Assembly (NCBI GenBank): GCA_019426215.1
Contig: CM033408.1
Coordinates: 24,283,953 to 24,347,952 of the forward strand
Source: Buddleja alternifolia
Taxonomy: Eukaryota; Streptophyta; Magnoliopsida; Lamiales; Scrophulariaceae
Length of the DNA stretch: 64,000 nt
Direction of reading: 5' to 3'
Position numbers and translations under genes: made by a program. The notes under the pieces were generated by a model that was not told the DNA's origin, did not search any database, and was given only the letters and a program-made list of their open reading frames with translations. Positions 1 through 11,153 of this stretch are shown piece after piece; positions within the stretch are counted from its first letter, which is position 1; the number at the start of each line of letters is the position of its first letter.

Positions 1-909
1 CCAATGATGGCACTGAGGTCGAAAACGTCACTCTCGGAGATGCTACAAAAGTCTGGGAGTTGATAAAGAAAGAAGATGTTGATACTGCGTATGAGCCGAA
101 CTTCAAGAAAAACGATATGAAGGGCGAATACGTTATTCTCGCTGATCTATGTTCAAAAATGATCGAATGCAGAAAAGGGACATTCGATAAAGTCACAAAC
201 GTTCAGTACAAGATGATGGTGGCCATTCTGACCAAGTTAAAAGTTAACTGGTCTCTCTACATTTTTAATCGCTTCAAGGCAGCGATGGCTAAGTCAGTAA
301 ATCCCAAGCCCTATGGGATTGTGCTAAGTCGTATTCTTAGCGCTTGCGGTTATACAAAATCTTTTGGCACAAAGATTCCAGCTTCCAAATTCTACGGCAG
401 AAAGATGATTAGTGGAATGCTCAAACCTCGAAAACATGGTGGAGCAGCGGTTCCCAAAGAAGAGCGTCAGCGACTCCAAGCCGAAAGATCAAGCGTCTTC
501 CTCTTCATCATCATCCTCGTCCTCTGAAGAAGTGGTGGTCAAGCGATCTAAGAGAAAGATAGTTCTCAAAGTCACTGAGCCATCCAAGTCAGCAAAGAAA
601 TAGAAGCCTGAACCAAAGAAAAAGAAGCCAGAGCCCAAAAAGAAGCGAAGATTCCTTCTCCCCCTCCTAAATCTCCATCCCCTCCTCCAGCGTTTACCTT
701 CTCCGTTCCCGAGGAAGAAGAGGAAGCAGTGGCCGAAGAAGTACCGCTTGCACGAAGGCGTACTCCTACCTCTACTCCAGCATCCTCTAGCGCTACAGCA
801 AAACCAGCGCCTAGAGAGTCAGCGAGTGTTCCTCCTTCTGATGCTGTTCCCGAAGTCAGCTCAGATCCTCGAGCCGTTTCTCCATCTGAAAGGCTTTCCA
901 ATGTTCAGG

Positions 910-982
910 GTAAGTATTTGCTAAGCAAATTATTCTATCCTTTCCTCGTTAGTCTCTAACGCTAGGATAAAAACTCTTTCAG
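910..982 (+). other. Candidate 73-nt phase-1 intron in accessory ORF A
   Basis: The upstream exon ends CAG G, followed by GTAAGTATTTG. The downstream end is a pyrimidine-rich CTCTTTCAG. Removing 910-982 joins codon G|CA and keeps an open frame through 983-1162, whereas reading through meets a stop at 957-959. This is a predicted intron; no transcript was seen. Confidence 0.65.
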
Positions 983-1162
983 CACAAAGTGAAGCAGATA
1001 TTCATTATGTTCTCAACACTCTTGAAGAACTAAATATCCCAATTCATGCTGATCCAATAACTTCTTTTATTGATTTAGAACTCGAAGAAGAAGTTCAGGA
1101 GCATGAGGAACTTGTCCAAGAATCAGATCAAGCGACTGAGATAGTCGATAATATTCCTCAGG

Positions 1163-1245
1163 GTAAGCGATGTAGTCCTTTTAGTTTATAATTTCTACTT
1201 AGTAGGAATTTTTGCTTGCTTTTCTCAATCGCTTACATGTATCAG
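1163..1245 (+). other. Candidate 83-nt phase-1 intron in accessory ORF A
   Basis: It starts CAG G|GTAAGC and ends ACATGTATCAG, again with phase 1. The joined codon is G|CT and the following exon (from 1246) is open to about 1508. Boundary sequence and phase are the same as for the intron at 910-982, and an equivalent site occurs in element B at 12362-12445. Confidence 0.62.
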
Positions 1246-4186
1246 CTCAAGATGGACCTCAAGAGACACCTACCGCTGATGCCCCTCCACTCTCGAAGAT
1301 TCCCGTTGAAATAGACGTGGACATGGCAACTGTTGTGGATATCACTAAGAAAGCATGTCAAGACCTTCCTGACGCTGAAACATCATCAGCCAGTGAAGCG
1401 ACTTTAAACGCTGAGCGGTCGATAGAAGTGCCCCCATCCCAACACAAGCTATTGCCCTCGTTCCTACGCCAACAGGACCTTCCCGTGCGGATATCATCCA
1501 GATGTTGAATTTTATTATGCCGCCCGTGAACGTGACACTCAAACGCTTGCTGAGTCGGAAATCCAATTTCAAACAACTCTTCATCGGCCTAATCTTTCAG
1601 ACTCTTACAAGTTTGAAATTTTTGAGCGTTTTGCTGATCTAGGTCTATATAACCTGGAGCGTCTTCAATCACGCCTTGAATATATTCATCGTCCAGCGTT
1701 CAACAGATCCGAATTTGACGAGAAGCGATTCAATTTCACCGGTCGCTCAGACGAGTCCTTTTATCCTCTTCGATCAAACAAGATTGTTTTCAAAAACCCC
1801 CACATGGGTGATTGGAACAAAAATCCAGACGAGGAAGATCTCAACAAGCTAGGCTATTCGGCTCTCCCCTCCGTCGTCAAGTCTCCTCATAACGGTCTCT
1901 CTCCTAATCCACTTAAGTTATGGAAAGGAAAAGGACCGCTTGTTGCGGAGCGCCCAAATTCGATCAACTCTTGGATAGAAGATGAGGCTCGTGAATATCT
2001 TGCCAGATTATGGGCTGAGGACTATGAAGAAGAAACGGAACGCTTTGAGAAATTTCTCGCCGCTAGAAAAGATCAAGCTAAAGCTATCAAGCTGGGCAAG
2101 AGATGGATGATGAATACAGCCAGCTGGGCTAAAGAGTTTGTTTTGCATTTCTACACCCTCGATGAACTCGTGAAATATCCATTCCTATTTCAGTTTGGAA
2201 TAGAGTACAGACGCAGAGGATATGCAACCTTCCTGCTCCAACAACGTCAGTTTATTACAGGGAATGTTAGCGCTTTGCCACAATATCGTCAACCCATTGA
2301 AAGCTACATTCGCCAGCAACTTGCCTTATACAGCCAAGGCGGACGCTACGTGTTGCATCCTCGTGAAGGGTTTGTTCAACGAGTCTTTCTTGACCTGAAT
2401 GAAGACACTTCATCAAGTAAACAACCAATTCTTCCAGGCCAAAGTCAGATTCGTGTTGATGTTTCAAATGAACACGCTGAGTTTGCTGAGTTCCACAGAA
2501 CTATGAGAGCTGTGTTTGAAAATGCCCAAGCGCTGGACATCAGTTTCAACCACTTTTTCGGGTGTTACAATTTCAAAGGATATACTCTTCACCCCGTGCT
2601 CTTTAGTGAATCCAATGTTCAAGTGGCCAAGATGTTATCACTAATCAAGCCAGTGGACCATGAAGCAACTCAAGCGCTCATGCCTTTGATTTTGGACTTT
2701 TTCAACCGTTATACTTCAGGGATTGCTTTACCGGAAGATGTGCAACTGGCACTCAGTCCCGAAGAGCGCGAAGACGCTATATTCTTTATCCCACAATCCA
2801 TCCTGATCAGTCCAAGGCATGTGATGGAAGCCCTTGGCCCCCTCTGGGTCATTGGTGTTAGAGAACCTTCTTCCCCAATCCAAATTATAGAAGAAGACTT
2901 TGCTCCTACTGCGGAAGTCGCTCATCTTCTTGAGGCTTCTTTGCCAGATTCTTCTAGCGCCCCGGTAGTCGAGCCCTCCATTTTTGCAGATTCAATCATG
3001 GATCAAGAGATTGAAGAAGTGCACGCTGAAATTGCACAAAAGCCTATCGAGCCCTTTATCAGAGATAAATCCAAAGGCAAGGCTGCGGTTTCTAGGTCTT
3101 ACAGACTTCTCCCGTCCCCAGAACGTCCTCAGACGCTCGAGACTTCAGACAGGCAGTACGGAACTCGCTCCACAACATTGAAGGTTCCTGTTCCAAGATT
3201 TTTGAGACTGCTGATAGACATATGCGAATAATGTCTGATACGCGAAGTCGTGATATTGCAAATGCTTCAAACACAAGCACTGTTACAATCATGAAGAGCA
3301 TATCACCTCTTATCGCTGAACTCTCATCCGGCTGATGCTGACAGACATATTTCGACCGATGCCGTTGCTCAGAGCATCGCTCACCAAGTTGCTCTCTTAG
3401 TTGACGAAGTTCGACTCTTGCGAAGAGAAGTCGCTGAGTTGAAAACCTCTCTTGATGATGCCAAGAAGGGGGAAAATACAGAAAAACATCAAACGTCCAA
3501 AGTAATGTCAAAGACTGATAATAAAAATTGGCGATCAATGATGGAAGAACTAGTGAGCATCAAGAAGATGCTAACTAAAAAGAGAAAGCCAAGGTATTAT
3601 CTAGGAAGATATCCCCTTCCGGAATTGGACGTTGAATTCTTAGAAGGTATGGGATTTCAACCTTTTGCCGGACCGCTGAGACGACCTATCAATTGGAGAC
3701 CGTCAAAAGATCCAAGAAAAGATATCTATCACGATTTAATTCGTGAACTTGGAATTTCTCCAAGAGAGTGGACGGAAAGGTTGTTAGAACTTAATGAAAA
3801 CGCCAGACTTCGTAGGCATGATTACGATGAAGTTCAACATACGACAATGATTGACATTGATCGTCTCCTGATGGACTTAGCGCTAGAAGTTCTCCAAGCC
3901 GAAGAAAGAGCAAAGCGACAGAAAAAGTGAATGAATTCCTTTTATTGTATTTTATTTCTGTTGTCGCTTCCTTTTTTGTTTTCAGTATAAATCATGTATG
4001 CTTATTCTTTCAATATATGAATGATTTATTGCTGAAACATCTTGTTGAAGCTAATCTAACTTTAGCTAACTTTACTAACTTTTTGAACGCTAACTTATAT
4101 TCATTTGGGCTTTTCTTTTAAGTAACTCTTAAATTATAAAAGAGTTATAAGAGTTAAAGTCTTGACATCATCAAAAAAGGGGAAAT

Positions 4187-5664
4187 TGTTAGGAAATTTC
4201 TTGTTAGATGTTTTGATGATGACAAGATAAGATTCAATGTTAGACCCCAAATAAAATGTAAGTTTATGTTTTCCATAGATCATTGTTTAAGCGTTTAAAA
4301 GTTTGTAATTTTGTTTAGGCTTGTAATTTTTATCTTTGTAGGTTTTAGACTAAGTATTAGATACTGAATCACTAATAGAATTCTAGGTGAGTCTATTAGA
4401 GAAGAAGTTGAAGATCAGCGTCTTAAGTCAACCAGAGATGAAGATTTATCTCTTAGCGTCCGTCAAACGCTACAGGACCTTTTTCAGGATTTATGGATCA
4501 AGCGCTCAAAGAACTTAAGCGATCAATGACAAATTCACCTGAAATAAATCCTCAAGTCACGAAGGACTTAAATGCAATCATTCAACGGGAAATAAATTCA
4601 AATGCATTAAATGCCTGATAAGAGCATTAAATGTGATAAGCTACTGTGACCTGTGGACAAGCCACCTTTTTGACCAGACTGTCAGAACTTCAGAGTTCAT
4701 AGCTGCTACCATCCAATCGGTGCTAGCAGTGTTTCAGGAATGTCAGGCTTTAGGTAGAATCACGCGCTGCGTGAAAGGCACGCTTCTACATGTGTCCAAC
4801 GGACAGATCCCAAGAATTGCCTATAAATACCTTACCTTCAGCAGACCCTAAAAAGTACGGTACAAAACATGTACAAGAGAAAATTACGTACACAAGAAAA
4901 AGCTTAGAATCTCTATAGCCAAAATTCCTTCAAGCTTTTTATCTACATTCCAGACAGTCACAAATATCTCAAACATCTTCCAAAGAAGAAACCTAAATTC
5001 CCATTGAGATATTCCAAGTTGTTTGATCTTCCCAAATACAAACAAACCCTTGTGACAAAAACCTCAACCTTTCATCTGAGTGAGAAAAGTTGTTGAAACT
5101 CATTACAGACAGTATTTCTGAGTGAGAGAAGCTTGTAGAAGACGATCTTCATTGGTGCTGAAATCTGTGTGATCAAGGAGCCCGAGATCATTTTCATTCT
5201 TTACTATCGTGTAGAAGATTCTGTGTGATTCTTTGATAATCATCTTAGTAATTTCCTCCAAGTGAAAAAGGAGAAGAAGGACGTAGCTGGGATTACATCA
5301 CCCAGTGAACCTTACAAATTATTGTGTCATTTATATTTTACTGTCTTATATCTGTCATTTTACATTATTATAAAAGACAAGTAAAATTGCAAAGCGATTA
5401 AATTATCTAAAAGAACGCTAAAAATCATTTCCGCTGTGCTAACCCTGATTAAGTGATCTAAGCGTTACCCTACTTTGGTAAATTGCTAAACTCACTAAGT
5501 CTAAGTTATCTTTACTGAAGCGCCTGACCCAAGCGCTCAGCCTTCCAACCGTTCAGATCTTTGAAAAGTAACACGAAATTTTTGAAGTTTAAAAAGACTT
5601 CAGGGTCTATTCAACCCCCCACCCCCTTCTAGACCCTTTCGTATGCCACTTGAGACCATCAACA
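4187..5664 (+). repeat. LTR of SIRE-like element A (3' LTR)
   Basis: It starts TGTTAGGAAA directly after a purine tract and ends ATCAACA; length 1478 bp. The TATA-like TATAAATA lies at 4822-4829. It shares two near-identical blocks with the LTRs at 14213-15976 and 18477-20570: about 50 bp at 5269-5319, and a C-rich hairpin at 5602-5637. The rest is clearly diverged between the three. The purine tract upstream identifies it as a 3' LTR. Confidence 0.8.
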
Positions 5665-5701
5665 GTACCAAACACCTCAGTATTTTGTTCCTTCACCCCA
5701 A

Positions 5702-7033
5702 GTGCCTGCTCAATACCAAGCGTCTACTCAAAATCTCTCAGCGCTCGTGGTCTCAAAACCACACAGTACAAGGTTAACAAGTGAACAAAAGATGAATACT
5801 AACCTTTGTTATAATAGCAGGAAACTAGGGCACTACCAGGTAAATTGCCCTTATCCAAATGTATCCAAGCCCTCAAGGCAGGATTGTGTGGATAGAAACC
5901 AATTCAGGAGCAACCTTCATCAACAAGGTTTGCTAGCAGAATCAGAACCAGCGTCCGCACCTGAAGATTTGGAGTCTTCAGAGGAGAGTAGTGATGATGA
6001 TGAGCTAGTGGATGACTCAGCGCTTATTTGTCTGATGGCCAGAGATGATGAAACATCTCCTGAGGTAAACACTGAGATATCTTACCCTCTTTCTTATGAT
6101 GAATTACTTGACAAAGTTAATGAATATTATAAAGATTGTCAAGATGCCGCCAAAATATATCAAAATGATCTCGCTATTATCTCATCACTCACAAGAGATA
6201 AAGTAATGTTCAAAGTAGAGTTGAAAGTTCAGCAACAATGCATTGAGAAGAACCAATCACTTGAGAGTGGGATTATTCAATTAAAAGGCAATCTTGATAT
6301 AATGGTCAAGAGAGAAGCTGATCTGATGGTTAGACTTGCCAAATCAGAACAACTCGTCTCATCATTTTCTAAAGCATCAAGAAAGCTCGACAATGTGACT
6401 GAGGTAACAAGGTTATTTGGTGAAAAGACCGGTTTAGGATGCAATAAATTCGGTAAACAACCAAACAAACCTAATGTTACGGCAAACAACAAAGGAAAGG
6501 GTGTTTTCTTTGTTGAGAAAGGTTCACAAGGTCAAACATAAAAGGAACCAAGCGACAAAGGTACGAGGTCAAATGAGAAAGCCAAAGTTGACTCAGGTAA
6601 GGGAAAGGCGAAAGCAAATGATTCACAAAGAAAGGTTCATCCGAACGCTCCAAAGGCTAAGGATAAACCTAATCACTGTGAGTCAAACGCTAAGCGTCCA
6701 ACATCAAAAGTGCACCCCAAGCCAGCGCCCAGGAAATACCAGCGTCAGTATCCACAGAGGTCTAGATCATATTATTGCTACTATGATGATTATGATTATG
6801 ATTATGACTATGATTATGATTACTATTATAATCGAGGATATTATTATACACCCAAAAAGCACACACAACACAAGGTGAACAAAAAGCACACACAACACAA
6901 TGTGAAACCCAAAAAGGCGAATATTCCTACAATGAAGACTAGGCAAATATGGGTTCCTAAAGTTTTAATTCAAACTAACAATGTTACTAATGTTGAAGGA
7001 CCCAAGCAACAATGGGTACCTAAACAGAAATAG
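5702..7033 (+). pseudogene. Ty1-copia gag, C-terminal part (degenerate)
   Basis: Only the nucleocapsid-side end of gag remains. A CCHC-like knuckle at about 5807-5849 reads CYNSRKLGHYQVNC: the second cysteine is serine, so zinc binding is probably lost. A coiled-coil-like stretch follows (about 6090-6400), then a stop at 6539-6541. The same frame continues through a Lys/Gln-rich linker with a Tyr/Asp repeat (6778-6840) to a second stop at 7031-7033. The N-terminal capsid region is absent because the LTR of element A joins directly upstream. The ATG at 5702 is merely the first in frame and not a natural start. Confidence 0.72.
6778..6840 (+). repeat. (GATTAT)n in-frame microsatellite in gag linker
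   Basis: Tandem GATTAT/GACTAT units encode alternating Asp-Tyr, flanked by Tyr-rich and Lys-rich sequence. It is a simple-sequence expansion in the gag-pol linker. Confidence 0.8.
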
Positions 7034-10000
7034 AACTTCCCTTTTTTTAGTGCAGGTACCTAGAGCTAGAGCCGATACATCTGTGTGGTACTTCGATAGT
7101 GGATCGTCAAGGCACATGACTGGTTCCAAGGATCTTCTTATCAACTATCGAGCTACCAATGGTCCTCAGGTTGTATTTGGTGACAACTCCAAAGGTAAAA
7201 CCAAAGGTATAGGTACTGTGCATAGGGGGAACATCATGATAGGTGATATTTATCATGTTGAGGGTCTAAAGCACAATTTATTAAGCATAAGTCAATTTTG
7301 TGATAAAGGCTTTGGAGTCATATTCTCAAGCGACTGTTGCTATATAAATGATGCTAAGACTAAGTCTACTAAATTGAAAGGAAAAAGAACTAACAACGTA
7401 TATTTGGTAGATTGGGGTTCAACACTTGATAACAACCCAACATGTTTTGTTGCTAAAAATGAATCTAAAATGGGTTGGTTATGGTATAGAAAAATGAATC
7501 ACCACAACTTTAAGACAATCTCCCAGCTTATAAATCTAAATCTCGTAGAGGGATTACGAAAAGGGTCTTTTCGCAAGGATCGCCTTTGTGACGCTTGTCA
7601 AATGGGCAAACAAGTCAAGTCATCGTTCAAGAGAAAACCTCATCTATCTACCTCTAGAATACTTGAACTACTTCACATGGATTTGCTTGGACCTGTTCAA
7701 ATGATCAGTGTAAGTAGTAAAAAGTATACTTTGGTGATAGTAGATGATTTCTCTCGATTTACTTGGGTAGAATTTATTTCATCCAAAGATGAGACATGTG
7801 GCAAGTTAACAACACTTATTCGGCAACTTCAAACATTGAAAAATCTTAAGGTTGCAAGAATAAGAAACGATTACGGTACTGAGTTTACTAACAAGATTGT
7901 CGAGAAGTTTTGTGCAGAGAATGGAATACATCATGAGTATTCAGCTCCCAGAACTCCCCAACAGAATCGTGTTGCTGAGCGCCAGAATCGAACGCTCAAG
8001 GAAGCCGCTAGGACTATGTTAGTAGAGTCCAAGCTTGCTCCTAGATTTTTGGCCGAAGCGATCAATACTGCATGTTATACTCAAAACCGTTGCATGATCA
8101 ACAAACAGTATGGGAAAACTCCATATGAACTATGGAAGGGACGTAAGCCAAATGTTTCATATTTTCACGTCTTTGATTCTAAATGCTATATCCATAATAA
8201 TGGATCCCAAAGCCTAAAGACATTTGAAGCGGGTGAGGGAATCTTTCTAGGCTACTCCAAGAATGGAAAGAATTTTCGTATCCTAAATAAGATCAAATCG
8301 AAGGTTGAGGAAACTATTCATGTTGTTTTTGATGATGGTAACCAAGAACCGAGTAAGGTTAATATAAATGATGTAGGAGTTGAAGATCTATGTCATCAAG
8401 CGTCTAAGATCACCATTAATGATGACAGTGACGACGATGATGAGATCTCAGTGCCACCTCCTAAGATTACTCGTGAGGTTACTCTGAATAACAATGTAAG
8501 AAATGATGATGATCATGAAGCAAGTGATCATGAAGAGCAAACAAGGATTTGTGAACTTGAAGCGCCTACACAAGAAGGTAGTCAAGCGTCTGTTCGTCAA
8601 GCGCCTGTTCAACCTCTTAACCCTTTCCAACCAGATAGACTATGGCTGCGTGATCATCCGCCTGAGCAGATTATTGGAGATATTGGAGCGCCTGTTAGGA
8701 CTAGAGCTGCTACATTCAATGAGGACATGTTCGCAAGTTTTCTATCTCAAATGGAACCTAAGAAAGTGGATGAAGCGCTAAGTGATCCAAGTTGGATTGA
8801 AGCCATGCAAGAAGAGCTTAATCAGTTTAAGCGTAGTAAGGTTTGGATGCTAGTACTAAGACCAACTCACCAAGGAGTCATTGGAACTAGATGGGTTTAT
8901 AGAAACAAGATGGATGAGAATGACATTGTAATAAGAAACAAGGCCAGACTCGTAGCTCAAGGATATTGCCAAGAAGAGGGTATTGACTTTGATGAGACAT
9001 ATGCTCCTGTTGCCCGTCTTGAAGCAATCCGCATGTTTCTAGCATATGCAGCGTTCAACAAGTTTACGATATATCAGATGGACGTGAAGAGCGCCTTCCT
9101 GAATGGTAAACTCCAAGAAGAAGTATATGTGGAGCAACCACCGGGATTCATCAACAACCATGGTAAGGGTATGGTTTACAAGCTAGACAAAGCACTTTAT
9201 GGGCTTAAGCAAGCACCCCGAGCATGGTATGACACTCTCTCTATCTTTCTTATTGGTAAAGGCTTTTCAAAAGGCAACGTTGATACAACGTTATTTAAAA
9301 TTACCAATGACGAAGATATTCTCTTAGTCCAAATTTATGTTGATGATATTATATTTGGCTCTACTAACAAGCGTCTGTGTGAGAAATTTTCGAAAATGAT
9401 GCAAGAACAATTTGAAATGAGCATGATGGGTGAATTAACTTTCTTCTTAGGACTACAAGTTAAACAACTCCCTAATGACATATTTATTAACCAAGCTAAA
9501 TATATAAGAGATATGATTAAGAAATTTGGTATGGAGAATGCATCATATTCAAAAACTCCAATGAGCCAAACGCTTAAGTTAGATAAAGATGAAAGTGGAA
9601 AGAAAGTTGATATCACTAATTATAGAGGTATCATTGGATCACTTCTTTATCTTACTGCAAGTAGACCTGATATTATGTTTTCGGTATGCATGTGTGCACG
9701 ATTTCAAGCTGATCCTAAAGAGTCACACTTAATTGCTTCCAAGAAGATCCTTAAATACCTAAAAGGCACACAAAATGTGGGCTTGTGGTATCCTAGGGAT
9801 TCTCCTTTTGAACTAATTGGTTACTCAGATGCAGATTTTGCAGGTTGTAAAATAGATCGTAAGAGTAGTAGTGGTACATGTTAATTTCTAGGTGATAGGT
9901 TAGTTTCATGGAATAGTAAGAAACAACAATCCATAGCTACCTCCACAGCCGAAGTTGAGTATTTAGCTGCAGGAAGTTGTTGTGCACAAGTGTTATGGAT

Positions 10001-10283
10001 GAGGCAACATCTTAGAGATTATGGTATAATCCTAGGTCCAACCCCCATTCATTGTGATAACCAAAGCGCTCTCGCCATGACTCAAAACCCCGTTCTCCAT
10101 TCCGGAACTAAACATATTGACATTAGATACCATTTCCTTCGTGACCATGTTCAAAAGAAAAATATCTCCATGCACTTTATTGGAACTGACCAACAATTGG
10201 CAGATATCTTCACCAAAGCGCTCAATGAACAAGGTTTTCTCACTTTGAGAAATGAATTAGGTATGATTGATTTAAATGCCTAA
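6981..10283 (+). pseudogene. Ty1-copia pol polyprotein (PR-INT-RT-RNase H), one premature stop
   Basis: Domains in order: aspartic protease with [10 protein letters not shown] (about 7095); GAG-pre-integrase with CDACQMGKQ (about 7590); integrase core (LLHMDLLGP about 7665, RNDYGTEF about 7863, VAERQNRTL about 7974); reverse transcriptase from about 8830 with YVDD near 9338; RNase H from about 9820 with SDADFAG, STAEVEYLA, CDNQSALA and LADIFTKAL. A stop codon at 9882-9884 splits RNase H; the frame is otherwise open to 10281-10283. The first zinc-finger histidine before the integrase is tyrosine ([10 protein letters not shown]). Pol lies in a different frame from the gag knuckle. The domain order INT before RT is diagnostic of Ty1-copia. 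Confidence 0.9.
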
Positions 10284-10309
10284 TCATTTTGCATCGTACT
10301 TTATTAAAC

Positions 10310-10401
10310 ATATAATTTAGGGGGAATCCACTTGATTTATGTCTAAAAGATTTTCTTAAAAAAAAAAAAGGGTTTGTACAAGTTATCAAATTTAGGGGGA
10401 A
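10310..10401 (+). promoter_or_regulatory. Two purine tracts after pol
   Basis: TTTAGGGGGAATCC (about 10317-10330) and TTTAGGGGGAACC (about 10390-10402) occur about 73 bp apart just after the pol stop. They resemble retrotransposon polypurine tracts, yet the 3' LTR is 8 kb further on with its own purine tract. Known SIRE-type elements can carry internal purine tracts. Here they lie where a 3' LTR would be expected if the accessory ORF were absent. Confidence 0.5.
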
Positions 10402-10402
10402 C

Positions 10403-11153
10403 CTTAAAATTGTACTTGAATATAACTGTAAGCGTCAATGATCAAAATTTTCAGATGCATGATCATCAACGCTCAGTATTATTTATGTATAAAATATTGG
10501 ACGCTCAAACATAAAAAGGACTTTGATCTCAAGCATCGATATTACAACAGTTAGAAGAAATACCAAGAAGTGTTATACCAACCAGTGGTATCAGTTAAGC
10601 GTTGAACCAATTCCACTCAACACTTAATATAAAAATGTTTTTTAAAAGTCATGCATAAATTTTACACGCTTCTTGAAGTAGTGGATAGACTCAAAAGTCT
10701 ATTGTGTACTCTATTCACACGCTTCTATCACATCAAACTGGCGGGTAATCAAAAACTTTTCAAAATGACGGTTCAGAGATAGCACGTGTTTGTGTACGTG
10801 TTAATGTACCATCAGGCACGTGTGTTACACTCTGAAAATGCCAAACGTTTTTAAAATTTTAACTCGGATGTCAAATTTTTATATATGGGAATTACCAAAT
10901 GTAACTTCTCTCTCGTACACAAAACTCGCGTCCGCAATTAATGAATTCATGGCTGAGATTGAAACTCTTTACACGTGTCTAAATCTTATAGAGACTAGAG
11001 AACACAAGTTTCAAAAATTCATTACTGTGTTATTTAAAACACAATTTCTGCAGACAAATCATTCACTTTCACTCAAAGCTTTCTGCAAATCTTACTTTCT
11101 CTCTCTCTCTCTCAAAGCAAAAAGAAAATCTCAGTTCATCTCTTTCACCAAAA
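10403..11153 (+). promoter_or_regulatory. Gap upstream of accessory ORF B with G-box cluster and CT-rich leader
   Basis: No coding sequence is supported here. Perfect CACGTG G-boxes lie at 10783-10788, 10817-10822 and 10972-10977, with an extra ACGTG at 10796-10800. A TATATATGG stretch lies near 10879. A CTCTCTCTCTCT tract (about 11098-11114) and the sequence CAAAAATGGC precede the ATG at 11154. Together these resemble a plant gene promoter and 5' UTR. This is inference from motifs only. Confidence 0.42.

Larger units (their letters stand above)
3..3930 (+). pseudogene. Accessory ORF of SIRE-like element A (broken)
   Basis: The reading is open from the left window edge, so the true start lies outside. 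The parts are: frame of position 3 up to about 470; a shift into a Ser-rich then Lys-rich stretch ending at a stop at 601-603; return to the first frame (about 650-909); two small introns (910-982, 1163-1245); exon 983-1162; exon 1246 to about 1500; a frame change; then 1504-3231 (about 575 codons); and a coiled-coil tail 3418-3930. The block around residues WSLYIFNRF and the tail GISPREW match element B (WSEYIFGRF, GIDPNDW). No enzymatic motif is visible. The position after pol matches the env-like/accessory ORF of SIRE elements, but I see no convincing membrane segment. Function unknown. Confidence 0.7.
1..5664 (+). mobile_element. SIRE/Maximus-like Ty1-copia element A, 3' portion
   Basis: This is the downstream part of a large copia element, cut by the window edge. 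It holds a long accessory ORF in pieces (3-3930), a purine-rich tract (around 4175-4186) and an LTR (4187-5664). The ORF is homologous to the accessory ORF of element B (11154-18142) at roughly half amino-acid identity, so A and B belong to divergent subfamilies. The LTR is followed immediately by the 3' part of element B's gag, without a primer-binding site. I therefore infer that it is the 3' LTR of A inserted into B's gag, not B's own 5' LTR. Ty1-copia elements with an extra ORF between pol and the 3' LTR are known as the SIRE/Maximus type. Confidence 0.75.

Noticed and set aside
4187..10283. LTR A as the true 5' LTR of element B
   Set aside because: It has a 3'-LTR-type purine tract upstream, no primer-binding site downstream, and joins mid-gag.
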